Assembly: GCA_900548345.1 (NCBI GenBank)
Contig: URKA01000019.1
Coordinates: 1 to 59,946 of the forward strand
DNA: 59,946 bases
Reading direction: 5' to 3'
Source of the DNA: an uncultured Paraprevotella sp.
Lineage (GTDB): Bacteria; Bacteroidota; Bacteroidia; Bacteroidales; Bacteroidaceae
The position numbers and the translations under genes were made by a program. The first letter of the stretch is position 1; every line of letters starts with the position of its first letter. Below the pieces are notes generated by a model. That model did no database searches. It was not told the DNA's origin and saw only the letters and a list, made by a program, of their open reading frames with translations. Shown here in pieces: positions 53,827-59,946 of the stretch.

Positions 53827-54822
53827 ATGGGTAATTGCGGAACCATAGCCATCATGGGAGGCGGTAGCTGGGCTACCGCCATCGCCAAAATGATGCTGGA
53901 GCAGAATGACTTCATCCTTTGGTACATGCGACGGGATGACCGCATAGAAGAATTCCGTCGGCTCGGACACAATCCGGCTTATCTGACCAGCGTGCATTTC
54001 GACACCAACCGTATCCGCTTCTATTCCGATATCAATAAGGTAGTGGAGAATGCCGACACGTTGGTATTCGTCACTCCCTCACCATATCTGAAAAGCCACC
54101 TCAAGAAACTGAAAACGCGACTGCGGGACAAGTTCATCGTGACGGCCATCAAAGGTATCGTACCGGACGAGAATCTGGTCTGTTCGGAGTATTTCCACCA
54201 GATATTCAACGTGCCCGACGAGAACCTCGCCGTATTGGGCGGACCGAGCCATGCGGAAGAAGTGGCCCTGGGACGGCTGACCTACCTCACCGTAGGTTGC
54301 GCCGACAAAGACAAGGCACAGCGGTTTGCCGACATGCTGTCGAGCGAATACGTAAAGACCAAAATCAGCGATGATGTCATCGGCATTGAGTACGCTTCCG
54401 TACTGAAGAATGTTTACGCCATTGCCTCAGGCATCTGCAACGGTCTGAAATACGGCGACAACTTCCAGGCCGTGCTGATGGCCAATGCGGCACAGGAGAT
54501 GAACCGTTTTCTCACCACCGTACACCCCATAGAACGCAGCATCATCGACTCCGTTTATTTGGGCGACCTGCTCGTGACCGGTTATTCCAACTTCAGCCGC
54601 AACCGCGTGTTCGGTACGATGATAGGAAAAGGATACAGCGTGAAAAGCGCACAAATAGAGATGGAAATGATTGCCGAAGGATATTACGGAACCAAGTGCA
54701 TGAAAGACATCAACAAACATTTGCACGTCAACATGCCCATTCTCGATGCCGTATATAACATCCTTTACGAACGCATCTCACCAAGTATCGAAATCAAACT
54801 GCTCACCGACTCATTCCGATAA
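53827..54822 (+). CDS. gpsA: Glycerol-3-phosphate dehydrogenase, NAD(P)+
   Basis: Reduces dihydroxyacetone phosphate to sn-glycerol 3-phosphate for phospholipid synthesis. It has 331 residues. It shows the nucleotide-binding IAIMGGGSWATAIAKM, GPSHAEEVALGRLT, the catalytic Lys region EYASVLKNVYAIASGICNGL and the substrate-binding segment before SRNRVFG. It starts 15 bp after lysS; pgi follows after 26 bp. Confidence 0.94.
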   Translation: MGNCGTIAIMGGGSWATAIAKMMLEQNDFILWYMRRDDRIEEFRRLGHNPAYLTSVHFDTNRIRFYSDINKVVENADTLVFVTPSPYLKSHLKKLKTRLRDKFIVTAIKGIVPDENLVCSEYFHQIFNVPDENLAVLGGPSHAEEVALGRLTYLTVGCADKDKAQRFADMLSSEYVKTKISDDVIGIEYASVLKNVYAIASGICNGLKYGDNFQAVLMANAAQEMNRFLTTVHPIERSIIDSVYLGDLLVTGYSNFSRNRVFGTMIGKGYSVKSAQIEMEMIAEGYYGTKCMKDINKHLHVNMPILDAVYNILYERISPSIEIKLLTDSFR

Positions 54823-54848
54823 TATTAATTTTCTAAACCAATAAGAAA

Positions 54849-56198
54849 ATGAGAAATATTCAATTAGACATCACAAAAGCGGCCCAGTTTCTGAACGCAG
54901 ACGCTATCGCGGCTTACGAACCGCAAGTAAAAGCAGCACAGGAAGCATTGGAACAAGGCACTTGTCCGGGCAATGACTTCTTAGGCTGGTTGCATTTGCC
55001 GTCTTCCATCACGGCTGAATTCATTGCCGAACTGAATGCCACGGCACAAGTGTTGCGCGAAAACTGCGAGGTTGTCGTTGTGGCCGGCATCGGCGGAAGC
55101 TACCTGGGCGCACGCACCGTCATCGAAGCACTGAGCAACAGTTTCCAGTGGTTGCTGAACGACACGAAAAATCCCGTCATCCTGTTTGCAGGCAACAACA
55201 TCGGTGAAGATTATCTGGCCGAGATGTGCGACTACCTCAAAGACAAGAAATTCGGCGTAATCAATATATCCAAGAGCGGTACCACTACCGAAACGGCATT
55301 GGCATTCCGCCTGCTCAAGAAGCAATGCGAAGACCAGCGCGGCAAAGATATGGCACGCAAAGTCATCGTGGCCGTAACCGATGCAAAGAAAGGCGCGGCA
55401 CGCACCACTGCCGACAAGGAAGGTTATAAGAGTTTCGTCATCCCCGACAACGTGGGCGGACGTTTCTCCGTGCTGACTCCCGTAGGTCTGCTGCCTATCG
55501 CCGTAGCCGGATTCGACATCGCGCAACTGGTGGCCGGTGCCGCCGACATGGAAAAAGCCACAGCACTCGAAGTACCCTTTGCCGAGAACCCTTCAGCTGT
55601 TTACGCCGCATGCCGCAATGCGCTGTATGCCGACGGCAAGAAGATTGAGATTCTCGTCAACTACCAGCCGAAACTGCACTACCTGAACGAATGGTGGAAA
55701 CAGTTGTTCGGGGAATCTGAAGGCAAGGACAAGAAGGGCATTTTCCCTGCTGCCGTAGACTTCACCACCGACCTGCACTCCATGGGACAATGGATTCAGG
55801 ACGGCGAACGCACCATCTTCGAGACTGTAATCAGCATCGAAAAGGCTAATCATGAAGTACTCTTCCCCACCGACGAAGAGAATCTTGACGGCCTGAACTT
55901 CCTGGCCGGCAAACGTGTGGACGAAGTAAACAAGATGGCAGAACTGGGCACCCAACTGGCCCATGTGGACGGCGGTGTACCCAACATGCGCATCAGCGTG
56001 CCTACACTGAACGAATATTACTTAGGACAGCTTATCTACTTCTTCGAGAAAGCCTGCGGAATCAGCGGAAACCTGCTCGGAGTGAACACGTTCAACCAGC
56101 CGGGTGTGGAAGCCTACAAGAAGAACATGTTCGCCCTGCTCAACAAACCGGGATATGAAAAGGAAAGCGAAGCCATCCGTGCCCGTTTAAACCAATAA
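54849..56198 (+). CDS. pgi: Glucose-6-phosphate isomerase
   Basis: Interconverts glucose 6-phosphate and fructose 6-phosphate. The 449 residues are the usual short form in Gram-positives and Bacteroidetes. Motifs: VVAGIGGSYLGARTVIEAL, NISKSGTTTETALAF, VGGRFSVLTPVGLLPIAVAG, LNEWWKQLFGESEGKD (catalytic Glu region) and the C-terminal FNQPGVEAYKK with the catalytic Lys. It is the third gene of the operon. Confidence 0.96.
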   Translation: MRNIQLDITKAAQFLNADAIAAYEPQVKAAQEALEQGTCPGNDFLGWLHLPSSITAEFIAELNATAQVLRENCEVVVVAGIGGSYLGARTVIEALSNSFQWLLNDTKNPVILFAGNNIGEDYLAEMCDYLKDKKFGVINISKSGTTTETALAFRLLKKQCEDQRGKDMARKVIVAVTDAKKGAARTTADKEGYKSFVIPDNVGGRFSVLTPVGLLPIAVAGFDIAQLVAGAADMEKATALEVPFAENPSAVYAACRNALYADGKKIEILVNYQPKLHYLNEWWKQLFGESEGKDKKGIFPAAVDFTTDLHSMGQWIQDGERTIFETVISIEKANHEVLFPTDEENLDGLNFLAGKRVDEVNKMAELGTQLAHVDGGVPNMRISVPTLNEYYLGQLIYFFEKACGISGNLLGVNTFNQPGVEAYKKNMFALLNKPGYEKESEAIRARLNQ

Positions 56199-56201
56199 AA
56201 G

Positions 56202-56930
56202 ATGTTTGAAACAGCAAAAAAGAAATACTTGAAAAAACACGGCTTTGAGGCAACACGCCTCAAGGCCGTGCTCTTTGATATGGACGGCGTGCTTTTCGAC
56301 TCCATGCCGAACCATGCCTATTCCTGGAGCCATGCCATGACACAGTTCGGCCTGCACATCACTCCCGAAGAGGCTTACATGCACGAAGGGAGAACCGGAG
56401 CCGGCACCATCGACATACTGGCCAGACGGTGTTGGGGACGGGAAGCCACCGAAGAGGAAAAGCAGAAAATATACAAGGCCAAGTCGGACCTGTTCAGCCA
56501 ATGCCCCGAAGCAAAGAAAATGCCTGGGGCGCAGGAACTTCTTGAAAAGGTGAAAGCCGCGTCATGCGCCCGCATCGTGGTGACAGGGTCCGGCCAGTTG
56601 TCGCTGCTCGACCGGCTCGACCATAACTTTCCCGACATATTCTGCCGTGAACTGATGGTAACGAGCTTCGACGTGAAATATGGAAAGCCGAATCCAGAGC
56701 CCTACCTGATGGGATTGCAGAAAGGACATATCGAACCGTGGGAAGGTATTGTGGTTGAAAATGCTCCCTTGGGAGTACAAGCGGCATCCGCGGCCCGCAT
56801 CTTCACCATCGCCGTCAATACAGGCCCCCTGCCCGACCACGTCCTGCTCGATGCCGGTGCCGACCTGCTGTTCCCGTCCATGCAGGCACTCTGCGACAAC
56901 TGGGAAGACATCCTCGAAACTTTCAGATAA
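56202..56930 (+). CDS. HAD-superfamily hydrolase, beta-phosphoglucomutase-like
   Basis: A 242-residue HAD phosphatase with motif I FDMDGVLFDSMP (nucleophile Asp), a helical cap (about 40-105), motif II IVVTGSG, motif III Lys in KYGKPNPEPYLMG and motif IV VENAPLGVQAA. The cap type is that of beta-phosphoglucomutase and small sugar phosphatases. It starts 3 bp after pgi, so it belongs to the same operon and probably acts on a sugar phosphate. The exact substrate is unknown. Confidence 0.85.
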   Translation: MFETAKKKYLKKHGFEATRLKAVLFDMDGVLFDSMPNHAYSWSHAMTQFGLHITPEEAYMHEGRTGAGTIDILARRCWGREATEEEKQKIYKAKSDLFSQCPEAKKMPGAQELLEKVKAASCARIVVTGSGQLSLLDRLDHNFPDIFCRELMVTSFDVKYGKPNPEPYLMGLQKGHIEPWEGIVVENAPLGVQAASAARIFTIAVNTGPLPDHVLLDAGADLLFPSMQALCDNWEDILETFR

Positions 56931-56982
56931 GCGTTTTTGTGTTAAAGCATACAAAAAGTCTGAAAAGAACGGAACAAAACGA

Positions 56983-57011
56983 TTGAAATATGGAAAAATG
57001 TCGTTACTTTG
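56983..57011 (+). promoter_or_regulatory. Putative promoter of the PepSY-like gene
   Basis: TTG at 56983-56985, 18 bp, then TTACTTTG at 57004-57011: one mismatch to TAnnTTTG and slightly short spacing. Confidence 0.35.
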
Positions 57012-57050
57012 CCCATGCAGATTAAACAACTCACTTAAAAAAGAAAGAAT

Positions 57051-57488
57051 ATGAAAAGACTTTTTGCATTACTGGTATCAGGCATTATCCTTACCACTGC
57101 GGCTTTTGCCGATGACATCATCAGCCGTAACATAAAAGACCTTCCCGCAAAGGCACGCAACGTACTCAGCAAGCATTTCCCGAAAAAGAAAGTATCTTAT
57201 ATCAAGATTGACAAGGAACTGCTCAAGGCCACCACATACGATGTTTATCTGGAGAACGGCACGGAAGTCAGTTTCGACAGCAAAGGCAACTGGACGGAAG
57301 TAGACGGCAACCACAATCCTGTGCCGGCAGCCTTCATTCCCCAAAAGATCAAAGCTGCAGTGCAGGACATGTACCCTAAGTCCAGCATCGTAAAGATAGA
57401 AAAAGACAATCGGGGCTGGGAAGTGGACCTCTCCAATGGAAAGGACATCAAATTCGACAAAAACTTCAAAATACGGGAAGTAGATTAA
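57051..57488 (+). CDS. Exported PepSY-like protein (DUF2874 type)
   Basis: A 145-residue periplasmic protein. The signal peptide is cleaved near residue 20 (AFA-DD). Two similar beta-alpha halves follow (YDVYLENGTEVSFDSKGNW and WEVDLSNGKDIKFDKNFK), the pattern of the PepSY-like/DUF2874 family of small exported Bacteroidetes proteins. Function unknown; the family has a fold related to beta-lactamase-inhibitor proteins. It is monocistronic, with a strong terminator. Confidence 0.8.
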   Translation: MKRLFALLVSGIILTTAAFADDIISRNIKDLPAKARNVLSKHFPKKKVSYIKIDKELLKATTYDVYLENGTEVSFDSKGNWTEVDGNHNPVPAAFIPQKIKAAVQDMYPKSSIVKIEKDNRGWEVDLSNGKDIKFDKNFKIREVD

Positions 57489-57489
57489 A

Positions 57490-57533
57490 AAAGAACGGGG
57501 CTGTGTCAACATTGACACGACCCCGTTCTTTTC
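57490..57533. terminator. Strong terminator between the PepSY-like gene and rmuC
   Basis: A long stem, AAGAACGGGG with CCCCGTTCTT, continued by TGTCAA/TTGACA, lies directly after the plus-strand stop codon. It is flanked by A-rich and T-rich sides (TTCTTTTC follows), so it can work for both converging genes. Confidence 0.85.
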
Positions 57534-57543
57534 TGTCCGGCAT

Positions 57544-58893
57544 TCACCCTTCAATACCGTGCAAAGGTTCGTTCTCTTCCGGAATCACTTTCTTCGGACT
57601 TGCCTTGGCACCCAACTTAATCAGTTTGTTCGATGCCCCCACCACACTCTGACGGCCGTCCCTCAATTTATCGGCCGCCTTGGTGTAACAGGCCGAAGCA
57701 TCCTGCAACTTCCTGCCCACATCATCGAAATGCCCGATGAAGTCGGCCACACGGTCGAGCAACATCCGCGCCGTGTCGTATATCGCCTCCTGGTTCTGCG
57801 CCTGCTGCACCTGTGTCCACGCAATCTGTATGATGCGCAAGGCGGCCGTAAGATTCTGCTCACCCGTGACGAACACTCCTTTAGAGAAGGCTTCGCGCCA
57901 CAATCCCGCATCTTCCGACAAAGCCAGTTGAAGAGCCGATTCGTTGGGTACGAACATGATAACATAGTTCAATCCCTGCCGGGGAGCCTTGATATAGGAA
58001 CTGTAATCCTTACGAGCCAATTCGGCCACATGTTGGCGGACACTCCTCAAATGACGTGCGGCCGCTTCGGAACGGGCCGCATCATCTCCGGCATTCTGAT
58101 AATCCACGAATGCCGTGAGCGACACTTTCGAATCTATCACCGCGTCCTTGCCGTCGGGATAATGCAACACGGTATCAGGTATCATCCGTTTGCCCGACTC
58201 TTCATTCAATATGGCATTTCCGTTACGGTCGCGCAGCGTTACCTGCTTCTCGTAATGAATACCCTCTTTCAACCCCTGACTCTCTAACAGTTCGTCCAAT
58301 ATCAGTTCGCCCCAATTGCCTTGCACCTTACTTTCGTTGCGCAGGGCATGCGCCAGTTTGTCCGCCTCCTCACCGATTTCGCGCGTACGTTTCATCACTT
58401 CCTCTATCGCCTTCTCCAGCGAGGCCGTATTCTTGTTGTGCGTGTCACGGCTGTGTTCCATCACCGTACGCATTTCCCGTATACTCTCCTTCAAGGGGTT
58501 GATGATAGCGGTCATCTGCACGGTGTTCTGCTTCGAAAGCTCTTGGCTGCGCTGCCCCAGGATTTCACGTGTGGCGTTCTGCAGTTGTTCCTGCACCAGT
58601 TTCAATTGCTCGCCAAACTGTTTGTCGCGCATTTCCGCCTCGTACGCCGTCTGCTTGCGCAACAACGATAACTCCTTTTCCATGGCCCGGCTATTGGCCT
58701 CCAAGACTTTGTTCTCCCGGTTCAGCACGTCCAGCCTTTCGTTCAGAATTTCCGATTTGCGCCGTTCTTCATCGCGTTCATCCTCACGCACGTTCAACAA
58801 TGCCTGCAAACCGGACACCTTCGCTTTCATCCATAAAAAAATAACGGCGGCACCACACAGGATACCCGCCGTTCCCCATATTAAATCCGTCAT
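57544..58893 (-). CDS. rmuC: DNA recombination protein RmuC
   Basis: A 449-residue protein with one N-terminal membrane helix (about residues 5-22), a long coiled coil (about 25-160) and a PDDEXK-like RmuC domain (VQGNWGELILDELLESQGL, IPDTVLHYPDGKDAVIDSKV with the acidic and Lys residues). Members limit DNA inversions. I chose ATG 58893; the frame also opens at TTG 58914, but GGAAAAG between them is a likely ribosome-binding site. It converges on the PepSY-like gene. Confidence 0.93.
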   Translation of the reverse strand: MTDLIWGTAGILCGAAVIFLWMKAKVSGLQALLNVREDERDEERRKSEILNERLDVLNRENKVLEANSRAMEKELSLLRKQTAYEAEMRDKQFGEQLKLVQEQLQNATREILGQRSQELSKQNTVQMTAIINPLKESIREMRTVMEHSRDTHNKNTASLEKAIEEVMKRTREIGEEADKLAHALRNESKVQGNWGELILDELLESQGLKEGIHYEKQVTLRDRNGNAILNEESGKRMIPDTVLHYPDGKDAVIDSKVSLTAFVDYQNAGDDAARSEAAARHLRSVRQHVAELARKDYSSYIKAPRQGLNYVIMFVPNESALQLALSEDAGLWREAFSKGVFVTGEQNLTAALRIIQIAWTQVQQAQNQEAIYDTARMLLDRVADFIGHFDDVGRKLQDASACYTKAADKLRDGRQSVVGASNKLIKLGAKASPKKVIPEENEPLHGIEG

Positions 58894-58966
58894 AAATACA
58901 GCTTTTCCTGTCAAGGAAACAAATTTAGACCTTTTTGACGGATTCTACAAAACGATATCTGTATTT

Positions 58967-59946
58967 TTATATCAGGCCACGACTCTGGAAGCAAGTTCCT
59001 GCATCGGCAGAATCTCCCGGAAAGCGCGCACCGTCGCACCCCACATAAACTTTCTTACGGCCTTTCCCCGCATGAAAATACCGTCCGTCGCCGTCCCTCA
59101 CCACGATACTTCCATCGGAAAGCCAGCGGTATACCCAATAGAAACTGTCATAGTCGTTCTCCAACAGACAGGCATATCCGCTCCTACATCCGTAAGACGG
59201 CCTATCTTCCGTCCCGCCGGGAACGGGAACCTTGAAATCATATACGGTCAGGCAGAATCCGCGAAGGGTAATATAGGAATCATCGATACCCTGGTCGTTT
59301 ACATATACCGTTTTCGTACGGCTGTAATAAGCACGCCCTACTTTCAACAATCCGATGTTCCCGAACCTCTTCACTTCCGGTTTCCTGTCGTATACCTGCA
59401 TGTTGTAGAGGTCAACGTAAAGTTCCTGCCCGTTCTGCATTCTGACGGACAGGAAATAGTCGCGCACAAACTTCATGGATGCGCAACGGTTTTTCCGCCA
59501 AAGGACTTCACCGGCACCGTCTACCACACCGCAACTCATGTCGCCGAACCTTACTGCCGCCATGTCATACCGGATGTCGAAAACCCTGACATAGCAGGCA
59601 TCCGTCATCCGTACCCTTCCACGCTTCAGCCCCCAAAGTCCGCTCTCCCCGTCCTGCCAGGATTTCAGCATAGAGGCACCCTGCGACTGTAATGAAGCCG
59701 GTTGGGATTCTTGTGCGCACAAGGACTCCAGAAGCCTGTCGTGAGAAATGATTGTCTCCAACGCTTCCGTTCCTTCTTCCTGCGAGACGGTCGTGGAGGA
59801 AACGAGGCGTTGGGATGGTCTGACAAAGTGTCCTTTTCCGGAAGAAAGACCGCGGAACATCGCCTCCCAGTCCCATGCCACCGTGGGCAGTCCGAACACA
59901 CGGTACAGTCCCACATTGTCTATCAGCATGCACGCATCCTTGCCTT
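58967..59946 (-). CDS. C-terminal part of a WG-repeat-like protein, cut by the window edge
   Basis: The frame is open to the last base of the window, so the N-terminus lies outside; about 326 residues are visible. The part nearest the edge (DACMLIDNVGLYRVFGLP followed by AWDWEAMF) resembles the end of a superfamily 2 helicase. That reading is a guess. After a variable linker, ESGLWGLKRGRVRM and MSCGVVDGAGEVLWRKN look like degenerate WG (KWG) repeats, and the rest is beta-rich up to FQSRGLI. I do not recognise the protein with confidence. Confidence 0.5.
   Translation of the reverse strand, partial: GKDACMLIDNVGLYRVFGLPTVAWDWEAMFRGLSSGKGHFVRPSQRLVSSTTVSQEEGTEALETIISHDRLLESLCAQESQPASLQSQGASMLKSWQDGESGLWGLKRGRVRMTDACYVRVFDIRYDMAAVRFGDMSCGVVDGAGEVLWRKNRCASMKFVRDYFLSVRMQNGQELYVDLYNMQVYDRKPEVKRFGNIGLLKVGRAYYSRTKTVYVNDQGIDDSYITLRGFCLTVYDFKVPVPGGTEDRPSYGCRSGYACLLENDYDSFYWVYRWLSDGSIVVRDGDGRYFHAGKGRKKVYVGCDGARFPGDSADAGTCFQSRGLI

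Noticed and set aside
58316..59692. Long plus-strand frame spanning rmuC and the right-edge gene
   Set aside because: Antisense to the RmuC coiled coil and bridging two genes; low-complexity Ser/Arg composition typical of a shadow.
1..59946. CRISPR array, insertion sequence, prophage or integrated element
   Set aside because: No regularly spaced direct repeats of CRISPR type, no transposase, integrase or phage genes were found; both tRNA genes are intact without nearby duplicated ends.

Overview
The window comes from a member of the Bacteroidota, most likely a gut Bacteroidaceae (Bacteroides/Phocaeicola-like). The evidence is a BACON-domain lipoprotein, a GH92 mannosidase, DUF4369 and PepSY-like exported proteins, A-rich leaders with few strong Shine-Dalgarno sites, and repeated occurrence of the Bacteroides promoter pattern TTG/TTTG, about 20 bp, TAnnTTTG. 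Genus and species cannot be settled from the sequence alone. Most of the window is core chromosome. There is no prophage, insertion sequence, CRISPR array or conjugative element.

Layout. 1-2.7 kb: BACON lipoprotein, a small HTH protein and its decayed tandem copy. 2.7-6.1 kb: mfd. 6.4-12.5 kb: polyprenol-phosphate sugar transferase, small membrane protein, HD hydrolase, dihydroorotase overlapped by a stand-alone MetH activation domain, membrane metallophosphoesterase, plsC. 12.6-16.3 kb: lipoprotein, an AT-rich repeat element, a four-helix membrane protein overlapping ftsB/divIC, and dnaX. 16.3-18.3 kb: yhhQ-queC-queF, the preQ1/queuosine operon, with a candidate preQ1-I riboswitch in its leader. 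18.5-24.3 kb: thioredoxin-like protein, FadL-type porin, ffh, folD, tRNA-His. 24.3-33.8 kb: a sugar-use locus (GH92; MFS sugar porter, DUF5107-TPR protein, aldose epimerase), tRNA-Gly and an AraC regulator. 34-40.8 kb: a complete glycine cleavage operon (lplA-gcvT-gcvH-gcvPA-gcvPB-lpd) with its lipoate ligase and dihydrolipoyl dehydrogenase. 40.9-46.8 kb: enolase, a putative outer-membrane protein overlapping a phosphoesterase lipoprotein, pflA and pflB. 47-48.5 kb: a scar where 5'-truncated DUF1016 nuclease and GH95 fucosidase remnants meet head to head. 48.6-52 kb: two membrane-anchored MORN-repeat proteins. 52-57 kb: lysS-gpsA-pgi-HAD operon. 57-60 kb: PepSY-like protein, rmuC, and the tail of a WG-repeat-like protein cut by the window edge.

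Functionally the region combines housekeeping information genes (mfd, dnaX, ffh, lysS), one-carbon and methionine metabolism (folD, glycine cleavage, MetH reactivation), tRNA modification (queuosine) and anaerobic central carbon metabolism (enolase, pgi, pyruvate formate-lyase). The most interesting points are the putative preQ1 riboswitch, the DUF5107-TPR sugar locus, the stand-alone MetH reactivation domain, the split P-protein glycine cleavage operon, the 21-bp-periodic AT element at 13.5 kb, and several long perfect inverted repeats between genes.
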